NCBI RefSeq assembly: GCF_016195855.1
Contig: NZ_JACPYU010000023.1
Coordinates: 62,001 to 126,000 of the forward strand
Direction of reading: 5' to 3'
From: Aquabacterium sp.
GTDB lineage: Bacteria > Pseudomonadota > Gammaproteobacteria > Burkholderiales > Burkholderiaceae_C
DNA length: 64,000 nt
Shown here in pieces: positions 30,004 through 39,539 of this stretch (position 1 is the first letter of the stretch; every line of letters starts with the position of its first letter). The translations under genes were made by a program, and so were the position numbers. A model generated the notes under the pieces. That model ran no database searches. It was not told where the DNA came from and saw nothing but the letters and a program-made list of their open reading frames with translations.

Positions 30004-30032
30004 CACCTGGCCTCGATTGAGGAGGCCAGGTG
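30004..30032. repeat. 11-bp perfect inverted repeat (hairpin)
   Basis: CACCTGGCCTC and GAGGCCAGGTG are separated by 7 bp. There is no T-run on either side. It lies between the end of the DTW gene (30127) and the start of the kinase gene (29977), so it may be a rho-assisted terminator or a leader structure. Confidence 0.6.
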
Positions 30033-30126
30033 GGCGGGTACAGCATCAATACGACTTACAGCAAGTCTTAGTAGACCACAAGCCCGTTGCTTGCGACATG
30101 CCCCTATGCCCTCTCTGTGCTCAGGG

Positions 30127-30774
30127 TCAAGTGCCCTGAGAGGCGGCGTGGCCAAAGGCTGCCTGCGCGGCCACGAAGGCGTCAAACGCGGCCAACAGCG
30201 GGGCATAGCGCGCGGGTGTGCGCTCCAGTTGGGCCAGGGCCATGCAACTGGCCTCCAGCGTGGACAGCTGATCGGGGCGGTGGGCCTTGCGGATCAGGTA
30301 GCGCGAGGGCCCGTCTGGTTGCAGCGCGAGCCGGGGCAGGGCTTGCAACTGTGGGTTGAGGTGCAGCATGCGCAGGCTCTTGCGCCAGGTGCCGTCCAGC
30401 ACGACCAGGCGGGTTCGCGCGGGCTGCAGATCGTGGGCAGACACGGATGGCGCGGGCAGGTCGGCGTGCGCAGGGTAGAGCAGCACGGTCTGCCGGGCTT
30501 CGTCTTGCGGGGGGCTCAACCAGGCTGGCAGGGCCATCGGGTCAAAGGCTTCGCCCACCAGCGTGTGGCTGTGCTGCAGGCTCAATTGCAGCAGGCGTGC
30601 GCTGCCTTTGGCCTGGTGCACCTCCAGCGGGTGCTGCAGGATCAGCAGTGGGGTCTCATTGGCCGTGGGGGTGATCCAGGCGCACAGGCACGCCCTGAGC
30701 GGCCGCTCGCAGCGTGGGCACAGGGCGCGCTTACTGCCTGAATCGCGGGCTGCGTCGCGGCCGGTGTCACTCAT
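30127..30774 (-). CDS. tapT: DTW-domain tRNA aminocarboxypropyltransferase (TapT-like)
   Basis: Encodes 215 residues. The N-terminal zinc-type cluster CPRCERPLRACLC and the motif LDGTWRKS define DTW-domain proteins. TapT adds an acp group from SAM to uridine in tRNA variable loops (acp3U47). The ATG overlaps the stop of PepD by 4 nt (ATGA), so the two are coupled. TapT identity versus other DTW family members is probable. Confidence 0.85.
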   Translation of the reverse strand: MSDTGRDAARDSGSKRALCPRCERPLRACLCAWITPTANETPLLILQHPLEVHQAKGSARLLQLSLQHSHTLVGEAFDPMALPAWLSPPQDEARQTVLLYPAHADLPAPSVSAHDLQPARTRLVVLDGTWRKSLRMLHLNPQLQALPRLALQPDGPSRYLIRKAHRPDQLSTLEASCMALAQLERTPARYAPLLAAFDAFVAAQAAFGHAASQGT

Positions 30775-32246
30775 GTACCGATGGCCGACACGATGGCCGT
30801 GAACAGTTGCCAGGTGCGCGCCACCGAGGCCGCGTCCACCTGCTCGCCGGGCGCGTGGGCCCCCTTGATGGTGGGCCCGAAGGACACGATGTCCATGCCC
30901 GGGTACTTGGCCGCGATGATGCCGCACTCCAGCCCTGCGTGGATCACTTGCACGGCAGACGGTGCCTTGAATTCGCCCAGGTACACCCGCTGGCACAGCG
31001 CCAGCAAGGGCGAGTCGGGGTTGGGGGTCCAGCCCGGGTAGGCGCCGCTCTGTTCGGCCTGGGTGCCCGACAGCGCCCACAGGCTCACGATCTCGTCGGC
31101 CAGGGCCTGGCTGCCACTGTCGCGCAGCGAGCGCACCATGAAGTTGCAGTGGCCGCCCGTGGGGCCCATGTCCACCATGCCCAGGTTGTTCGAGGTCTCG
31201 ACCACGCCGGGCACCCGCTGGCTCATGCGGCGCACGCCGTGGGGCGCGGCGTGCAGGCCCTGCAGCCAGATGTCCTGTTCGGCTGCGGCCATCACCTGAC
31301 TGGCCTGCGCAGCGTCCGCGCGCAGTTCGAGGCGGGGCTCCACCCCTTCGAGCTCCTGCAGCAGCAGCGTTTGCCATGACAGCAGGATCTGCGCAAGGTC
31401 GGCCGCCAGGGCCTCGGGGACGGCCACCACCGCAAAGGCCTCGCGCGGCAGGGCGTTGCGCGCCGAGCCGCCCTGCAGGCTGATCAGGCGCACATCGCCC
31501 AGCGCTTGCAGGCCTTGCAGCACGCGCACCAGCAGCTTGATGGCGTTGCCGCGCTCTTCATGGATGTTGACGCCAGAGTGGCCGCCGCGCAGCCCGGTCA
31601 GGCTGATGCGCCAGGCATCGTGCTCGGGCGGCATCGGCTCGGCAGGGCCCGTGCGCGCCACGTTGACATCCATGCCGCCGGCGCAACCCAGGTAGAACTC
31701 GCCCCAGGCTTCGGTGTCCAGGTTCAGCATCAGCCGGCCTTGCAGCAAGCCGGGCTGCAGCCCTTGCGCGCCACCCATGCCGGCTTCTTCGTCCACGGTG
31801 AACAGCGCTTCGATGGGGCCGTGTGGCAAGGCCGGGTCGGCCAGCAAGGCCAGGATCATGGCCACGCCCATGCCGTTGTCGGCGCCCAGGGTGGTGCCTT
31901 CGGCCATGACCCAGCCGTCTTTCAAGACGGGGCGGATCGGGTCGCGGCTGAAGTCGTGGTTCGAATCGCTGTTCTTCTGGCAGACCATGTCCAGATGGCC
32001 CTGCAGCACCAGGCCGGGCACGTGCTCGCGCCCCGGGCTGGCGGGCTTGCGCACGATCAGGTTGCCGGCAGGGTCCACCTGGGTGCCCAGGCCCAGGTTG
32101 TCTGCCCATTGACGCAAATGATCACGCAACGCGTCTTCCTGCTTGGACTGGCGCGGGATGCGGCACAGGGTGGCGAAGTGGGCCCACACAGCGGCGGGTT
32201 CGAGGTGGCTCAAGGCGTCAGGCATGGCGGAGGTGAGGGTCGACAT
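30771..32246 (-). CDS. pepD: Aminoacyl-histidine dipeptidase (PepD, M20 family)
   Basis: Encodes 491 residues from ATG 32246; ATG 32225 is an alternative. The M20 metal motifs are present: GHLDMVCQ, GADNGMG and DEEAGMGG, and the C-terminal metal His is in the expected region. It cleaves Xaa-His dipeptides such as carnosine and other dipeptides in the cytosol using zinc. Length matches E. coli PepD. Confidence 0.94.
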   Translation of the reverse strand: MSTLTSAMPDALSHLEPAAVWAHFATLCRIPRQSKQEDALRDHLRQWADNLGLGTQVDPAGNLIVRKPASPGREHVPGLVLQGHLDMVCQKNSDSNHDFSRDPIRPVLKDGWVMAEGTTLGADNGMGVAMILALLADPALPHGPIEALFTVDEEAGMGGAQGLQPGLLQGRLMLNLDTEAWGEFYLGCAGGMDVNVARTGPAEPMPPEHDAWRISLTGLRGGHSGVNIHEERGNAIKLLVRVLQGLQALGDVRLISLQGGSARNALPREAFAVVAVPEALAADLAQILLSWQTLLLQELEGVEPRLELRADAAQASQVMAAAEQDIWLQGLHAAPHGVRRMSQRVPGVVETSNNLGMVDMGPTGGHCNFMVRSLRDSGSQALADEIVSLWALSGTQAEQSGAYPGWTPNPDSPLLALCQRVYLGEFKAPSAVQVIHAGLECGIIAAKYPGMDIVSFGPTIKGAHAPGEQVDAASVARTWQLFTAIVSAIGT

Positions 32247-32379
32247 TTCAGCGGGCGCAAAAACAGATGCAATGGGCACAGCCTGCAAAGGGCCGGCCAC
32301 CTGGGGATGCTAAGCCCGAAGCGCCCCGGGCGCTCGAAAGCCACCCCAGGCAGCGCAGAACGCGCGAAAATACAAGGCT

Positions 32380-33762
32380 ATGACACGCCCTGCCCCTGAA
32401 CTGCTTTTGCCCGCCGGCTCGCTCGACAAGATGCGTGCCGCCTATGACTTCGGCGCCGATGCCGTCTACGCCGGCCAGCCGCGCTATTCCCTGCGCGCGC
32501 GCAACAACGAGTTCAAGCTGGAGCAGCTGCAGCAAGGCATCACCGAGGCCAAGCAGCGCGGCAAGAAGTTCTACGTCACCAGCAACCTGCTGGCGCACAA
32601 CGACAAGGTGCGCACCTACCTGCGCGACATCGAGCCGGTGATCGCCATGAAGCCCGACGGCATCATCATGGCCGACCCTGGCCTGATCATGATGGTGCGC
32701 GAGAAGTGGCCCGAGGTGGCCGTGCACCTGTCCGTGCAGGCCAACACGACCAACTACGCCACCGTCAAGTTCTGGGAGAAGGTGGGCGTCAAGCGCATCA
32801 TCCTGTCGCGCGAGCTGAGCCTCGATGAGATCGAGAAGATCCGCCAGGAGTGCCCGGACATGGAGCTGGAAGTCTTTGTGCACGGCGCCCTGTGCATCGC
32901 GTATTCGGGCCGTTGCCTGCTGTCGGGCTACTTCAACCGCCGCGACCCCAATCAGGGCACCTGCACCAATGCCTGCCGCTGGGACTACAAGACCCACACC
33001 GGCTCCGAGCTGTCGGACACGGGCGAGGTCATCCCCATCAAGCTGGAGGGCGACTTCAATTTCGCGCACGAGCAGACCGAGGCCGAGCAGGCCTTCTCTG
33101 CCTGCGGTGACGGCCGGCGCCACCCGGCGGCCGACCAGGTCTACCTGCTGGAAGAGTCCGAGCGCCCGGGCGAGCTGATGCCCATCATGGAAGACGAGCA
33201 CGGCACCTACATCATGAACTCCAAGGACCTGCGCGCCGTGGAGCACGTGGCGCGCCTGGCCGCCATCGGGGTCGATTCGCTCAAGGTGGAGGGCCGCACC
33301 AAGTCCCTGTACTACGTGGCCCGCGTGGCCCAGGTCTACCGCCAGGCCATTGACGATGCCGTGGCCGGCAAGCCTTTCAACCCCGATCTGTTGCTGCAGC
33401 TTGAAGGCATGGCCAACCGGGGCTACACCGGCGGTTTCCTGCAACGCCACCCCGCGCAGGACTACCAGAACTACATCACCGGACACTCCGAGTTCCAGCG
33501 CAGCAAGTTCGTGGCCGAGGTGCGCGGCATCGAAGACGGCTGGGCCGAGGTCGAGGTCAAGAACAAGTTCGCCGTGGGCGATACCATCGAGGTGATCCAC
33601 CCCAGCGGCAACCAGATCGTCACGCTGCAGGCCATGCGCAACCTGGAGGGCGAGCCCATCGAGGTCGCGCCCGGCAGCCCGCTGCGTGTGCGCATTCCGC
33701 TGGCCGCGCAATACAAGGGCGCCCTGCTCGCCCGTTTGCTGGCGCCGGCCACGGTGGCTTGA
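32380..33762 (+). CDS. trhP: U32-family tRNA U34 hydroxylation protein TrhP (YegQ)
   Basis: Encodes 460 residues. It opens ELLLPAGSLDKMRAAYDFGA and carries the U32 signature VFVHGALCIAYSGRCLLSGY with conserved Cys (CLLSGYF, GTCTNACRWDY). The length fits YegQ. TrhP makes 5-hydroxyuridine at tRNA position 34 in a prephenate-dependent pathway. The peptidase label used for this family is historical. It is divergent from PepD. Confidence 0.93.
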   Translation: MTRPAPELLLPAGSLDKMRAAYDFGADAVYAGQPRYSLRARNNEFKLEQLQQGITEAKQRGKKFYVTSNLLAHNDKVRTYLRDIEPVIAMKPDGIIMADPGLIMMVREKWPEVAVHLSVQANTTNYATVKFWEKVGVKRIILSRELSLDEIEKIRQECPDMELEVFVHGALCIAYSGRCLLSGYFNRRDPNQGTCTNACRWDYKTHTGSELSDTGEVIPIKLEGDFNFAHEQTEAEQAFSACGDGRRHPAADQVYLLEESERPGELMPIMEDEHGTYIMNSKDLRAVEHVARLAAIGVDSLKVEGRTKSLYYVARVAQVYRQAIDDAVAGKPFNPDLLLQLEGMANRGYTGGFLQRHPAQDYQNYITGHSEFQRSKFVAEVRGIEDGWAEVEVKNKFAVGDTIEVIHPSGNQIVTLQAMRNLEGEPIEVAPGSPLRVRIPLAAQYKGALLARLLAPATVA

Positions 33763-33864
33763 TCCTCGGCTTGATCCCCCTAAGCTGAAGGGGCGGCGGG
33801 CTATCGGCCGGGGCCGGGCTGCGCCTACACTGCGGCGCAGCTTTACCCCTGGAATTGCTCGCCC

Positions 33865-36684
33865 ATGAACCGATCCTGCCCTTTGACGGCGGTGGCTTGG
33901 GCCCTTGCCGTGCTGTGCGCCTCGATGGCCACGGGCGCGTCAGCCCAGATTGCCGCCATGCCGGCCCCCCCATCTGCCCCTGCTCTCACCGACCTGTCCG
34001 GCGACCGCCTGCCGGCCATCCAGGTCACCGGCAGCGCCTTGCGCGGCTCTGATGCGCAAACCGCTGCAGTGCCCGTGACCGTGCTGGGCCGCGCCGACAT
34101 CGAGCGCTCTGGCGCACGCACCACCACCGAGCTGTTGCAGCAACTGCCGATGATGCAGGGCATGGTGCAGACCAGCGCCGTGGTGGGCAACGACTCGCGC
34201 GGCTATGCCAGCGTGTCCATCCACAACCTGGGCGACGCCTACACCCTGGTGCTGCTCAACGGCCAGCGCGTGGCGCCGTTTGGCGGCCAGCTGAGCAACG
34301 GGGCCCTGTCGGGGGTGGACATCAACACCATCCCGCTGGCCATGGTCGAGCGCATCGAGGTGCTGGCCGACGGCGCGTCCGCGCTGTATGGCGCCGATGC
34401 ACTGGGTGGGGTGGTCAACATCATCACCCGGCGTGACGGCGAAGCCAACGAGGCCACGGCCGGCGTGACCTGGCCGCGCGGTGGGGCGCGTGAGTGGCGG
34501 CTGAGCGCCTTCAAGAGCATGGGCAGCGTTGACAGCACCGGGCAGAACCTGAGCCTGGGTGTCTCGGCCATGCGCCGCAGTGCCTTGAGGGCCACGGCAA
34601 GGGGCTATGCGCGAGACGCCTTCAAAGTGTTCGATTACCAGGGGCAGCGCTACCGATTCACCGACGTGCAGGACACGACAGCGGCCGCCACCATCTACGA
34701 CTCGAATTTCTTTGGCAACCCCGTGCAGCAGGCCACCGGGCAATGTCCTCAGGGCAGCTATCTGTACGAGTACCCGGATTTCCCCGGCTTCCCCACTTGC
34801 TCTTACAACTACGCGGCTGATCTGGATCTGGTGCCCGAGCAGGCTCAGCACAGCCTGATGGGCAGCTACACCCGGCAGTTTGCCGAGGGCAGCAAGCTGC
34901 AGTTGGACCTGCTGCTGTCGCGCAGCGTGGTCACGTCCCATTTAGCGCCAGCTGCCACAACGCTGGCCTTGTCCAGCAGTTCACCGACGTACACCAACTA
35001 CCTCAGCGGCCTGGGTGTGCAGGACGACCCCACGCTGCTGAGCTACCGATTCGTCGACCTCGGCCGCCGCGGCTTCGAAGACACCTCAGATCTGGCGCAC
35101 CTGGCGGCGCGGCTGGAAGGCCGCTTGCACGATTGGTCCTGGTCCGCAGGCTTGAGCTACTCGACCAGCTACCAGCGCAGCGACATCGACCATGCCTTGA
35201 GCGCCAACGCGGCCCAGCGCTTGTTTGACGATGGTTTCGTCAATCCCGTGGTGGGGCCGGGCCAGCAGAGCGCGACGGAGCTGGCTGCGCAAAGGGCCGC
35301 CAGCTACAACGGCCATTGGCTCAGTGGCCGCTCCACGCTGGCCGAGTTGCAATGGCTGGCTTCGCGTGAGCTGATGCCCTTGCCGGGCGGCCCGCTCAAA
35401 TGGGCCGTGGGCGCCAACCTGCGGCATGAGGGCCTGCGCTTCCAGCCCAGCCTGTTCGCGCAAGGCATGTTGTCTGACCCCGCTGCCGGCACACTGGCGT
35501 CATCATTCGATGCGGGCAACCTGCGCCTGGGTGACGCCGTGCCCATGCAGGCCTCCAGCGCGTCGCGCTATGTGTGGGGCTTGTTCAGCGAATGGCAGGC
35601 GCCCATCACCAAGGCGCTGGCTTTGAATGCCGCCGTGCGCACCGACCACGATGAATACGCAGGGCAGTCGTGGACGGGCAAGACCAGCGCACGCTGGCAG
35701 GCTGCGCCGAACCTCCTGTGGCGGGCCTCGCTGGGCACGGGTTTTCGCACGCCCACGCTCAACCAGCTGCGCTCGCCCGGGCGCTCCGATGGGGTCACCA
35801 GCAAGTCCTACGACTGCAACGCCGATCTGCAAGCCGTGGCGCTGTCGCTGGGCGCGGCGCCTTGCAGTGCCGCGGCCATTTACCCCCTGGTGGTCGGCGG
35901 CAATGGCGACTTGCAGCCCGAGAAATCGGTGCAGGCTAACCTGGGGCTGAGGCTGGCACCCGCAGCAGGCTATGTGCTGGGCGCCGACTTGTGGGCCGTG
36001 CACATCCATGACCGCATCGGGGCGGTGGACGAAGCCGTGGCCTTCGAGAACCCCCTGGCGGTGCCGCAAGCCTGGACCACGGTGGACACCGGCAGCGGCC
36101 CACAACTGGCCCTGCAAGGGCGTCCGGCCAACCTGGGCACGCTGATGTCGTCCGGCCTGGACCTGCTGGCCAGCGCCCGGCGCCCCACCGCCATCGGCGT
36201 GATCGACAGCCAGCTGCGCGCCACGGTCATGCTGCGTGAAGACAGCCAGCTGTACCCAGGTGGCCCCTGGTTCAGCGCGATCGACGATGGGCGTTATGGC
36301 GGTGCCACCTTGAAATGGCGTGCCAACTGGCGCACCAGCCTGGTCCGCTCGGGCTGGACACACACCCTGACAGCGCGTTACCAATCCGGCTACGAGGACG
36401 CCCCCGTCACGGCTTATCCTTTGGATGCCAACGGCCAGGTTTCGGGGCCGGCGCAGCAGATCCGCCTCAAAGCTGCAGATCAGGTGCTGTGGGATTGGCA
36501 GACCAGCTGGCAGCTCAGCGAGGCCTTGCAAGTGACGGCCGGTGTGATCAACCTCTTCGACACCAAGCCGCCCCTGTCGCTTAACCAGATCGGCGCGGGC
36601 AAAGGCCAGATGCTGGGCTATGACGAGCGCTACTTCGATGCCCGCGGCCGCATGCTGACCCTGGAGGCGCGGCTGGCGTTCTGA
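33865..36684 (+). CDS. TonB-dependent outer-membrane receptor
   Basis: Encodes 939 residues. A signal peptide ends near ASAQ. The plug (about 55-185) contains IQVTGSALRG, ERIEVLADGASALYGADALG and GGVVNIITRR. The rest is the 22-strand barrel, ending in an aromatic residue (LEARLAF). The ligand cannot be inferred: no siderophore, vitamin B12 or glycan gene is adjacent and no TonB/ExbBD genes are present. The plug resembles receptors common in this order for catechol or peptide ligands. Confidence 0.93.
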   Translation: MNRSCPLTAVAWALAVLCASMATGASAQIAAMPAPPSAPALTDLSGDRLPAIQVTGSALRGSDAQTAAVPVTVLGRADIERSGARTTTELLQQLPMMQGMVQTSAVVGNDSRGYASVSIHNLGDAYTLVLLNGQRVAPFGGQLSNGALSGVDINTIPLAMVERIEVLADGASALYGADALGGVVNIITRRDGEANEATAGVTWPRGGAREWRLSAFKSMGSVDSTGQNLSLGVSAMRRSALRATARGYARDAFKVFDYQGQRYRFTDVQDTTAAATIYDSNFFGNPVQQATGQCPQGSYLYEYPDFPGFPTCSYNYAADLDLVPEQAQHSLMGSYTRQFAEGSKLQLDLLLSRSVVTSHLAPAATTLALSSSSPTYTNYLSGLGVQDDPTLLSYRFVDLGRRGFEDTSDLAHLAARLEGRLHDWSWSAGLSYSTSYQRSDIDHALSANAAQRLFDDGFVNPVVGPGQQSATELAAQRAASYNGHWLSGRSTLAELQWLASRELMPLPGGPLKWAVGANLRHEGLRFQPSLFAQGMLSDPAAGTLASSFDAGNLRLGDAVPMQASSASRYVWGLFSEWQAPITKALALNAAVRTDHDEYAGQSWTGKTSARWQAAPNLLWRASLGTGFRTPTLNQLRSPGRSDGVTSKSYDCNADLQAVALSLGAAPCSAAAIYPLVVGGNGDLQPEKSVQANLGLRLAPAAGYVLGADLWAVHIHDRIGAVDEAVAFENPLAVPQAWTTVDTGSGPQLALQGRPANLGTLMSSGLDLLASARRPTAIGVIDSQLRATVMLREDSQLYPGGPWFSAIDDGRYGGATLKWRANWRTSLVRSGWTHTLTARYQSGYEDAPVTAYPLDANGQVSGPAQQIRLKAADQVLWDWQTSWQLSEALQVTAGVINLFDTKPPLSLNQIGAGKGQMLGYDERYFDARGRMLTLEARLAF

Positions 36685-36785
36685 GGCTTGTGGGCTTGTC
36701 CTTGACAGGCGGGCCCATCGCGCGCACCGTAACAAGGGGATGCGGTGCCATATCGGTGCCACGCCCATTGCAACCTGTGAGCACC

Positions 36786-37001
36786 ATGAGCCGTACAGCC
36801 CGAAAGCAGCCCGAGTGGACCTTGCGCCGCTCGATTGATGACATGGTGGCCGAGGGGGCCTACCCCTTGGCGAGCGATGACATCGTGGTGCACAGTGTTG
36901 AAGAGCGCATCCACATCGACGCGCGCCTGTCTCGGGCGCGAAGCGGCGTGGCGCTGATGCAGGCCGCCTTGCCTCAGGTGGGCCAGCCCCACCTCCTCTG
37001 A
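36786..37001 (+). CDS. Small hypothetical protein upstream of fumC
   Basis: Encodes 71 residues from ATG 36786. It is soluble and charged ([20 protein letters not shown]), 24 bp upstream of fumC on the same strand. No family is recognised. Codon use fits the genome, but its size and the open frame on the other strand keep confidence moderate. Confidence 0.5.
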   Translation: MSRTARKQPEWTLRRSIDDMVAEGAYPLASDDIVVHSVEERIHIDARLSRARSGVALMQAALPQVGQPHLL

Positions 37002-37024
37002 GGCGTACACACGGGAGGCCCGCC

Positions 37025-38410
37025 ATGCAGCCTTTGACGCGCTTGGAACACGATGCCATGGGCGAGATCGTGGTGCCCGCCTCTGCCTTGTGGGGCGCGC
37101 AGACCCAGCGCTCCTTGCAGCATTTCGCCATCTCCACCGAGCGCATGCCCATGGCCTTGATCATGGCGCTGGCGCGCGTCAAGCGGGCGTGCGCCCTGGT
37201 CAACGCCGGGCTGGGCCTGCTGGATGCCCACCTGTCGGCCGCCATCGTGCAGGCTGCTGACGAGGTGCTGGCCTGCCAGCATGACGATGCCTTTCCCCTG
37301 TCGGTCTGGCAGACCGGCTCGGGCACGCAGACCAATATGAACATGAACGAGGTGCTGGCCAACCGCGCTTCTGAACTGCTGGGCGGCGGCCGCGGATCAG
37401 AGCGCCTCGTGCACCCGAACGACCACGTCAACCTGGGCCAGTCGTCCAACGACATCTTCCCCACCGCCATGCACGTGGCTGCGCTGTCGGCGCTGAACCT
37501 GGCCCTGTTGCCCGCCTTGAGCGCATTGCGAGACACCCTGGCCGACAAGGCCGATGCCTTTGCCGACATCATCAAGATCGGCCGCACCCATTTGCAGGAC
37601 GCCACGCCGCTGACCCTGGGCCAGGAGATGTCCGGCTGGGTGGCGCAACTGGCGCACGCGCATGCCGCCATCACCCACAGTCTGGACGCCTTGCACGCCC
37701 TGGCAGTGGGCGGCACGGCCGTGGGCACGGGCCTGAACACGCATGCGCAGTTCGGCGAGCGGGTGGCGACCATGCTGGCCGAAGACCTGGGCTGGCCTTT
37801 GTACATGGCGCCCAACCGCTTTGCGGCCCTGGCCTCGCACGAGCCCCTGGTGAGCGCGCATGGCGCCCTCAAGACCCTTGCCGTGGCCTTGAACAAGATC
37901 GCCAACGATGTGCGCTGGCTGGCCTCCGGGCCGCGCTGCGGCCTGGGCGAGTTGCGCCTGCCTGAAAACGAGCCTGGCAGCTCCATCATGCCTGGCAAGG
38001 TCAACCCCACGCAGTGCGAGGCGCTCACCATGGTGTGCTGCCAGGTCATGGGCAATGACGTGGCGCTGAGCATGGGCGCAGCCTCGGGCAACTTCGAGCT
38101 CAACGTCTACAAGCCGCTGATCGCGCATGCCTTCCTGCAAAGCGTGCGCCTGCTGGCCGACGGCATGGCCAGCTTCGATGTGCATTGCGCTCGCGGCATC
38201 GAGGCCGACCGCGCGCGCATGGCCGAACTGGTGGGGCGCTCGCTGATGCTGGTCACGGCGCTCAGCCCCCACATCGGCTACGAACGCGCCGCCCACATGG
38301 CGCAATACGCCCACGCCAAAGGCCTCACCTTGCGTGAGGCCGCGCTGGAGCTGGGCTATGTCACGCCCGAGGAGTTTGACGAGTGGGTGCGCCCGCAGCG
38401 CATGGTGTGA
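37025..38410 (+). CDS. fumC: Class II fumarate hydratase
   Basis: Encodes 461 residues. The superfamily signature [11 protein letters not shown] is present, as are [32 protein letters not shown] and [10 protein letters not shown]. FumC interconverts fumarate and malate in the TCA cycle without an iron-sulfur cluster. Length is normal. A weak GGAG site precedes ATG 37025. Confidence 0.97.
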   Translation: MQPLTRLEHDAMGEIVVPASALWGAQTQRSLQHFAISTERMPMALIMALARVKRACALVNAGLGLLDAHLSAAIVQAADEVLACQHDDAFPLSVWQTGSGTQTNMNMNEVLANRASELLGGGRGSERLVHPNDHVNLGQSSNDIFPTAMHVAALSALNLALLPALSALRDTLADKADAFADIIKIGRTHLQDATPLTLGQEMSGWVAQLAHAHAAITHSLDALHALAVGGTAVGTGLNTHAQFGERVATMLAEDLGWPLYMAPNRFAALASHEPLVSAHGALKTLAVALNKIANDVRWLASGPRCGLGELRLPENEPGSSIMPGKVNPTQCEALTMVCCQVMGNDVALSMGAASGNFELNVYKPLIAHAFLQSVRLLADGMASFDVHCARGIEADRARMAELVGRSLMLVTALSPHIGYERAAHMAQYAHAKGLTLREAALELGYVTPEEFDEWVRPQRMV

Positions 38411-38427
38411 AACGTGTCGGCGCGGGC

Positions 38428-39042
38428 TCAAGCCACGAAGCGCCACACCGTGAAGAAGTGGCTGGCCGTGCCCCCCAGCACGAACAGGTGCCAGATGCCA
38501 TGGGCATGGCGCAGGCGTTTGTCCAGCACGTAGAACACGATGCCCACCGTGTAGAGCAGGCCGCCAGCCAGCAGCCACATCCAGCCATCGTCACGCAGGC
38601 CGTTCATCAGTGGCGTGGCCGCGGCGATCCCGCACCAGCCCATCAGCACATACAGCGGCACGGAGGGCACGGTCTCGCGGCCCCACCACAACTCCTTGCC
38701 GATGCCCACCAGCGCCAGCGTCCATTCGAAGGCGAAGATGCTCCAGCCCAGCGGGCCATGCAGCGTCACCAGGGTGAACGGGGTGTAGGTGCCGGCAATC
38801 AGCAGGTAGATGGCGCAGTGGTCCACCTTGGCCCACAAGGCCTTGCTGGCGCCGCGGATGCTGTGATAGAGCGAGGAGGCCGCATACAGCACGATCATCG
38901 TCAGCCCGAACACGCTGAAGCTCAGGATCTTGAGCAGGTCGCCGCTGTGCACGGCTTGCGCCACGAGCATGGCCGATCCCACCACAGCCAGGGTCAGGCC
39001 CAGCAGGTGGGTGACGCTGTTGAGTCGTTCGCCGTGGTACAT
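38428..39042 (-). CDS. Hemolysin III / PAQR-family membrane protein (YqfA-like)
   Basis: Encodes 204 residues, with seven membrane helices. The start MYHGERLNSVTHLLG and the conserved SSLYHS, DHCAIYLLIAGTYTPF and HGIWHLFVLGG motifs hold the metal-binding His set of the PAQR superfamily. The function in bacteria is uncertain, and the hemolysin name is historical. It is convergent with fumC. Confidence 0.92.
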   Translation of the reverse strand: MYHGERLNSVTHLLGLTLAVVGSAMLVAQAVHSGDLLKILSFSVFGLTMIVLYAASSLYHSIRGASKALWAKVDHCAIYLLIAGTYTPFTLVTLHGPLGWSIFAFEWTLALVGIGKELWWGRETVPSVPLYVLMGWCGIAAATPLMNGLRDDGWMWLLAGGLLYTVGIVFYVLDKRLRHAHGIWHLFVLGGTASHFFTVWRFVA

Positions 39043-39152
39043 CGTGTGGGGGCCTGAATTGGGGTGTGGTGCGTTGGCAGATGGGCAGCCATGCTGGCAC
39101 GGCTGCAATACAACATGATGACGGCAGCAGCCTGACGCAACCCTGTGCCAGA

Positions 39153-39539
39153 TCACAGTTGGGAGCGGTTTTTTGCCAGATGGTTCCGGATCGTTGTCGT
39201 AAAGCTGCCGATTTCGATGGGTTTGGCGATGTAGCCATCACAGCCCGCTTCCAGCATGCGCGCTTTGTCGTCTTTCATGGCGTAGGCCGTGAAAGCCACC
39301 ACCGCCATGTGGCGGGTGCTCGGGTCGGCCTTGATCTGGCGCGTGAGGGTGAGCCCGTCGATGTCGGGTAACTGGATGTCCATCAGGATCAGTTCGGGCT
39401 GGAAGGTGCGGATGTCACGCAGGGCCGAATGGGCATCCGGCACGGACACCACCTCGATGCCGTCGGCCTGCAGCAAAAAGCTCACCAGCTCCAGGTTCAT
39501 GAGGTTGTCGTCTACGATCAGGACACGCGGCATGTTCAT
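39153..39539 (-). CDS. Single-domain response regulator (CheY-like)
   Basis: Encodes 128 residues. An intact receiver domain with acidic pocket DD10-11, phospho-acceptor Asp54 (LILMDIQLP), switch Thr (FTAYAMK) and Lys in IAKPIE. There is no output domain. Its start overlaps the kinase stop by 4 nt (ATGA), so it is coupled to, and the likely phosphate acceptor of, the ethylene-receptor-like hybrid kinase. It may act on a distant diguanylate cyclase or motor, but nothing here shows that. Confidence 0.93.
   Translation of the reverse strand: MNMPRVLIVDDNLMNLELVSFLLQADGIEVVSVPDAHSALRDIRTFQPELILMDIQLPDIDGLTLTRQIKADPSTRHMAVVAFTAYAMKDDKARMLEAGCDGYIAKPIEIGSFTTTIRNHLAKNRSQL

Noticed and set aside
35503..38103. 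Long antisense open frame over the TonB receptor and fumC
   Set aside because: Both underlying + strand genes have clear family matches. The antisense product is Arg/Ser/Cys-rich low complexity, typical of frames shadowing high-GC genes.
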